A stretch of DNA of 64,000 bases, taken from Tenebrio molitor (lineage: Eukaryota; Arthropoda; Insecta; Coleoptera; Tenebrionidae). Location: positions 14,012,001-14,076,000 of the forward strand of contig NC_091052.1 in NCBI RefSeq assembly GCF_963966145.1, given 5' to 3'. Every line of letters begins with the position of its first letter. Within the stretch, counting starts at the first letter, position 1. The translations under genes and the position numbers were made by a program. Under the pieces are notes generated by a model that made no database searches, was not told the origin of the DNA, and saw only the letters and a list, made by a program, of their open reading frames with translations. Of this stretch, positions 59,411 to 64,000 are shown one piece after another.

Positions 59411-62400
59411 TGCTTCTGAATTCTTTAGGCCATTTCACGCCAGAAAACCACTCGACAACCGGCAATTAAATGCGGCAACGCTGATTAAACGTATTTATTG
59501 AATTGAATTTTGCTTTCGCAGGAGTTGACCTTGTCAAGATATCCCGATTTATAGCTTTCGGCGTTCGTAACATATTATGATTGCATTAAGTTGGAATTAG
59601 CCAATTTAGAATTAATAACAGGCAGGAAATGAAACAGCAAGGAAGTAATCATCTAGAGCCGGGGGCGCTGTTCATTTAAGGATTAACTTATCAATAGACC
59701 CACATTACCATGCAATTAGGCAAGATTGAAGCTTCAAACAAACACCGAGACAATCTTTGTTCAACTGTGGAAAAAATATTTAATAGAGGTGAAACTTCCC
59801 GACTAAAATCTAATCAACAAGTTTCCCAAGCGTGATTTTTCTTGGATAATTGTCTGACGGTGACGCGCTTTGAGCTCGCCGAAAATTAATAACACTTCCA
59901 GTATGATCGTCTTTGATCGCATGTGAGGCTCGCCTCTGGCATATTATTATTTCTGCGGAACGGATAAACGTTGGGAGAGTAAAATAACACTCGTTAAATT
60001 TTTCCGTTATTTATTTAACGGTATTTTCCTGTCGAATGGTGCTTCATGTTTAATCCTTTGGTGAAATATTAAAGAGTCATCGAAAAGTTCTCGAGGAGTC
60101 AGGCGGAAAACTGTAATAATAAATAAGGGAAACGTCAGTACGCGCGTAAAATTGAAAACGGTGAAAACGCTGCTCGGCTGGACTAAATGACAAAGGGAAG
60201 TGACACAAGAATTTAAAAGGAGTGAAGACCCAGCACAAAGATCAGAAATTAACCAGCAGACAGGAAATATTGTAGTTTTTTGCGTCGTCTTCTCGAGTGC
60301 TCTCCCTCGTCGGGGGCGTAATCCATATGGTTTTGTAATTATCGGGGGGTTGTGAGATCATAGGCTGCGGCTTCTTTCTCTCCGTTTTCATTACCCTCTG
60401 TATAATTACAGTCGCCTACGCCAGCCTAATTACTCCTTGCGGTCCATAACTCACCACCACCCACCCCCATATAAAGTCACCGGGAATGTATATACGTTAT
60501 CGATTTGACAGTATAAGCCAGTCAGCCAAGATTCCACATTTAAGGGTTTATTGCTCGAAAGCTCCGACTTGTGTTTTATCCCGCGGGCACAAGCTGCATA
60601 TCATCAAAGGGCGAATTCGGGATTACCCCTCGCAGGTCGATACTCCCCACAGACATTTATTGCCGGATCGGTCAACCTCTTCGTGGATCTGTCACATTAT
60701 TCATGTTTTTCGTGCGGGGGCGGCGTTTAAAAGGGGTTACAACGATATTTTCGCGTTTCGCCGTTTCCTTTATGTATTCGGTGAAGCTCGCTTATGTGCA
60801 AGCTTTATCGCAGCATCCGATTTGGGATGCTAAGTATTTTCCTGTAAGTACAAAAAAGAAACAATCGGGACACAATGGGGATGTGGCGGCGAAATATAAC
60901 GCCACTTTGGAAGAATATCTTGCCTGAAAGATTTATACGTGTTTAGGGGAAATCCACACAATATAAAGGTTTTTCACGTCGCAGACGCGAATTTTATTTT
61001 GCGACTAATTTTGTTGCATATTCGAGGGCACTTGGAAAGTTTCACTGGATACACATCGGTGTGTTTTGATAGGGCCGCTCCGGTCAGTTCGAAACAATAT
61101 CCGTGGAAACGTTTATTTTCAGTTAAACTACACAGTTCGTGGATTACTGAGTCCTGGAAGTTTCACGGTGTCCGTTATCGCAACTTTACTTATCAGGAAA
61201 GTTTCGTCTGTGTACTTTTCAGGACGACCGAATTAGCTTAATTATTTGTTCGGAGACGGAGGAATCGGTCGGATTCTGCTTTTGACGTTTCCATTACCGT
61301 CTTTGTCGAATGTTTATTGAGATATTATAAAATTCAAAAACATATCGGGAACCTCCGACGCGTAAAATTCGCTCCCAGAAGAACTATGCCGACTGAATTC
61401 GTAACGACTTCCAAAGCGAGAAACGATGCTCCTATCACCACCTGATTTACTAACGTCAAGAGTCTTTCTTTGTGTTTTTGGCCGCCAAAAGTCGACCCTG
61501 ATGAAATTTTAACCAAACGAAAAAAGCTCAAGAGTCACAACACTTTGCAGTTTCAGTTTTTGTCGACAGCACATTTGTCCCACTTGGGCCCATTTCGCTC
61601 CAGCAGGATTAACAACAGTTTTAATTGTCTGTTTTGTGGCAACGCAAATTCAGGTTTTAATTAAAACCCGTATTTTTTCCCAATCAGGAGCGACTATTGC
61701 ACTTTTGTACACAAGGATCAAAAATGTGTCCCGATTGATTTTACAAGCGCGAAACTGGGTAATGTAAGTTCTGTTGGAGGATCTAATTGGGTCACCTGTT
61801 CCGCAAAGGACGAACTTGAAATTTGTCCTGCGGAAATTTGTCAGTGACGGCTCCTGGAAACGGAGTGGGGTGTTTATTGCGAGGAAGTTTTTACGAAGCA
61901 GATGCAAATGTACTAATGTGGCAATTGCAGTGTCGGCGCCGCTGCAGGAATGCTAAACCGGCAGCAGGACCGCCTGAATGCTGATGCTTGCATGACTGAA
62001 ATAAAAGTGGAAAGAGTCGAGATAGGCGATCAAATAAATGAAAGCAGGTGAAGGCTAAGTGCAGCGATCGATAGTTTTACAATTTGTGGGAAAGCTGGTG
62101 TGCTTTTGGGAATTTGAGAAAATGGACCGATTTATGGCGGTGCGGGTTCAAGGAAGTGTCCCAGAATGTAGACGAGTCAAGCTAAAAAATTGCTGAATAA
62201 TATTGGACATAAAACAATTCAATATACGAAAAGCCCACATGTGTCACCACATGAAATCAAAAAGAAACGGGATTTTATTTGGTAAGATTCCACCGAAAGA
62301 GGAAATTCGTGATTTGCGTAATCACATCTCGACGTTAATGTCTAGTTGAGCAGGTTTGTCACTGCAATATTAATATTCCTTGAGAAATGTCACGATTTAC

Positions 62401-62760
62401 GCAATCACTACTTGCTTCGACGAAAAGCTCGAAAGCGCTTCGAGGAACGCAAGAGGGGTTAGAATTAGTAATTCGGAGCTCGTGATTCGTTTCGAAATTG
62501 TACCTACAAGATTTTTAAAATCGGAGCTTTTATGGGGAAGATAAAAAGCTCCAATTTAGACAAAGCACATACAAATTCCCACGATCTAGCCTATTCGGAG
62601 CTCACTAAATCTCCAACTAAGCTCCCCCACAAATCTCGCCCTACACGGTTTTAGTTTTTACTAAATTTCGAAGCTTTTCCGCGCTTATTTATCGCTTTAA
62701 TGAAAGCGACGAGTCCGGTGTGTCATTGTTGTGGTCCGCATAGAGAAATTATTGTGTTAT
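59411..62760. other. Non-coding stretch, no gene recognised
   Basis: Frames of up to 118 codons at 60.49-60.93 kb and 100 codons at 60.94-61.24 kb show no family resemblance. A minus-strand segment at about 61792-61849 has acceptor- and donor-like borders and could be a missing 5' exon of the unrecognised gene, but the support is too weak for a call. Confidence 0.45.
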
Positions 62761-63570
62761 TTTTTAATGACTGAGAATGGTGGAGGCGCCGGAAATGTTT
62801 AAAATAAATCTAATAACATGTTAGGTTTGAAAAAGTGTGTTTTATAGAGTTTATGACGAGGAATCCAATCAAGAAAACCCATTTCCGTTATCTGCATCAT
62901 TAGAAATTATATTTTTCTTTTACAAAATTGGTGGATGCGTCGGAAAATGTTTTAAATTTAATTTTAGAATGGAGAGAGATATTTGAATTAAATCCAACTG
63001 CATTTTATAGATTTTGCAGTAACGAATCCATCGTAAAAAATTGCAAATCGCTATTTTTTAAAAGAATATTTTTATTTGAATTACAAAAATGGTGTATGCG
63101 CCGGGATATATGAAAACATTTATTTTAGCTTCTCTGTTAGGAGAGTTATCCAACAGTATTTTATAGATTTTCTCATAAAATTTTAATGATAACAATCTCC
63201 ATGTTTGTATCTTTATTACCAACCGTGATTTTTTAAGTTATTAAGAATGATGGAGGCGCCGGGAAATATTTAAAATACATCTCACGATAGCTCGATATTG
63301 AGACACTTGCAACTATTTCAAGACTTTATGAAGAGAAATGTAATGAAGAAAACTTCCTTTCTGTCTCCATTTCTACATTTTTACAAAATTGTTGGACGCA
63401 CTGGGAAATATATTTTTTTAAATTCCATAATACCTCCGCGTCGGCTAAATAAAAAATTATGTAAAAACGTTCTTTGTAGTCTTTGTCATACATGAGTCTC
63501 TAAGGCCAACCCTGAAAAACATTGTTTTAATTTTATTAAATGGTGGAGGCGCCGGGAATTGTTTGAAATA
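62761..63570 (-). repeat. Second satellite-like array, inverse orientation
   Basis: The core GGTGGAGGCGCCGG and variants recur at about 62778, 62929, 63089, 63249, 63391 and 63540, a period of roughly 142-160 bp. The core is the complement of CCGGCGCATCCACC in the first array, and AAATGTTTAAAATAAATCT-like sequence follows it. The units are more diverged from each other than in the first array. Confidence 0.8.
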
Positions 63571-64000
63571 AATGTTACGATATCTTCATCGTTTAATTCG
63601 CAAAACCTTGAAGATTTTTATTTTGTTGTTGAAATGCTGGAGGGACCCGGAATTCCTCGCCACCTGCAAGGTTTAAGTCTTTGCTAAATTTAGAAGCTTT
63701 TTGCACTAGAGCTTTCCCTCCTTTCGCTCGCCCTTTCATTTTTGCCGTGTGTCGATGTTGTACCTGCCGGGGTAATTTGCGCGGGTCGGGAAAACATCCC
63801 TCTATCGGGTTGCAGTCGAGCGGGTCCGTCGGGTGGTTTATGAAAACAAACACCGCTCCGGACAAATTACCCTCCAGATCCGGACTCGTGAATCTGGCAT
63901 CGCATTAGATCCGCCTCGTCGGGCGACAGCCGGTCTTACGTGAACCTACCGTTTCGCTCTTCTGGTCGGAAAAATCGCCTAATACGTGTAATCCCGATTT
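63571..64000. other. GC-richer end of the window, nothing firm
   Basis: A 90-codon minus-strand frame (63865-63593) ends in low-complexity sequence and matches no family I know. GC content rises from about 63.7 kb, which could mark a nearby exon or promoter outside the window. Confidence 0.3.

Noticed and set aside
60486..61241. Three plus-strand frames of 100-118 codons
   Set aside because: Overlapping phases, no conserved motif, and average composition for this part of the window.
61792..61849. Candidate 58-nt minus-strand exon, phase-compatible with the unrecognised gene
   Set aside because: Borders fit GT..AG and the phase, but the peptide (EPSLTNFRRTNFKF...) has no supporting conservation, and chance matches of this size are common.
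63593..63865. 90-codon minus-strand frame at the right edge
   Set aside because: Basic, low-complexity ending and no family match. It overlaps the edge of the second repeat array.
1..64000. CRISPR arrays, rRNA, operons and bacterial regulatory elements
   Set aside because: The spliced genes, poly(A) signals and transposon types show eukaryotic nuclear DNA. No regularly spaced CRISPR-like repeat and no rRNA or tRNA gene was recognised by eye.

Overview
The window looks like insect nuclear DNA: AT-rich and gene-sparse, with many 44-62 nt spliceosomal introns, an ortholog of Drosophila tonalli (the Zmiz1/2 family), tandem DUF229 genes and abundant DNA-transposon debris. A beetle or another holometabolous insect is plausible, but the sequence does not settle the order. 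Gene structures were assembled by eye from splice signals, reading phase and family conservation. Exon coordinates are given in the evidence fields.

Layout. 1-16 kb: a partial Tc1/mariner-type MITE at the left edge, then about 15 kb with no convincing coding exon, including a foldback repeat near 10 kb and a GC-rich block from about 13 to 16.5 kb that leads into the Zmiz gene. 16.3-23.5 kb (+): a Zmiz/tonalli gene of eight exons with an SP-RING SUMO-ligase domain. 23.5-34.7 kb: gene-free apart from small repeats and a complete Ty1/copia retrotransposon on the minus strand, with identical LTRs and a single intact 1395-codon ORF. 34.8-40.5 kb (+): two tandem paralogous DUF229 genes, encoding predicted type II membrane ectoenzymes of the alkaline-phosphatase/sulfatase fold. 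40.56-40.94 kb (-): a small two-exon gene for a secreted TIL-domain protease inhibitor, tail-to-tail with the second DUF229 gene. 41.9-42.4 kb (+): a two-exon CutA homolog, followed by a 339-bp MITE. 44.3-53.6 kb (-): the last eight exons of a gene I do not recognise, whose product carries two similar helical modules. 54.2-59.4 kb: a satellite-like array of about 320-bp dimeric units, cut by a 2.9-kb Tc1/mariner-like element with a frameshifted transposase. 62.7-63.6 kb: a second, related array in the opposite orientation.

Functionally the genes are separate units. Zmiz is a nuclear transcriptional coregulator and SUMO-ligase-like protein. The DUF229 pair and the TIL inhibitor form a compact cluster of predicted secretory-pathway proteins. 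CutA is a conserved small trimeric protein. The striking structural features are the two 51-nt, stop-free, in-frame introns of Zmiz, the duplicated unknown module, the NPP-like active-site signature and cysteine cluster of the DUF229 pair, and the satellite/mariner architecture.
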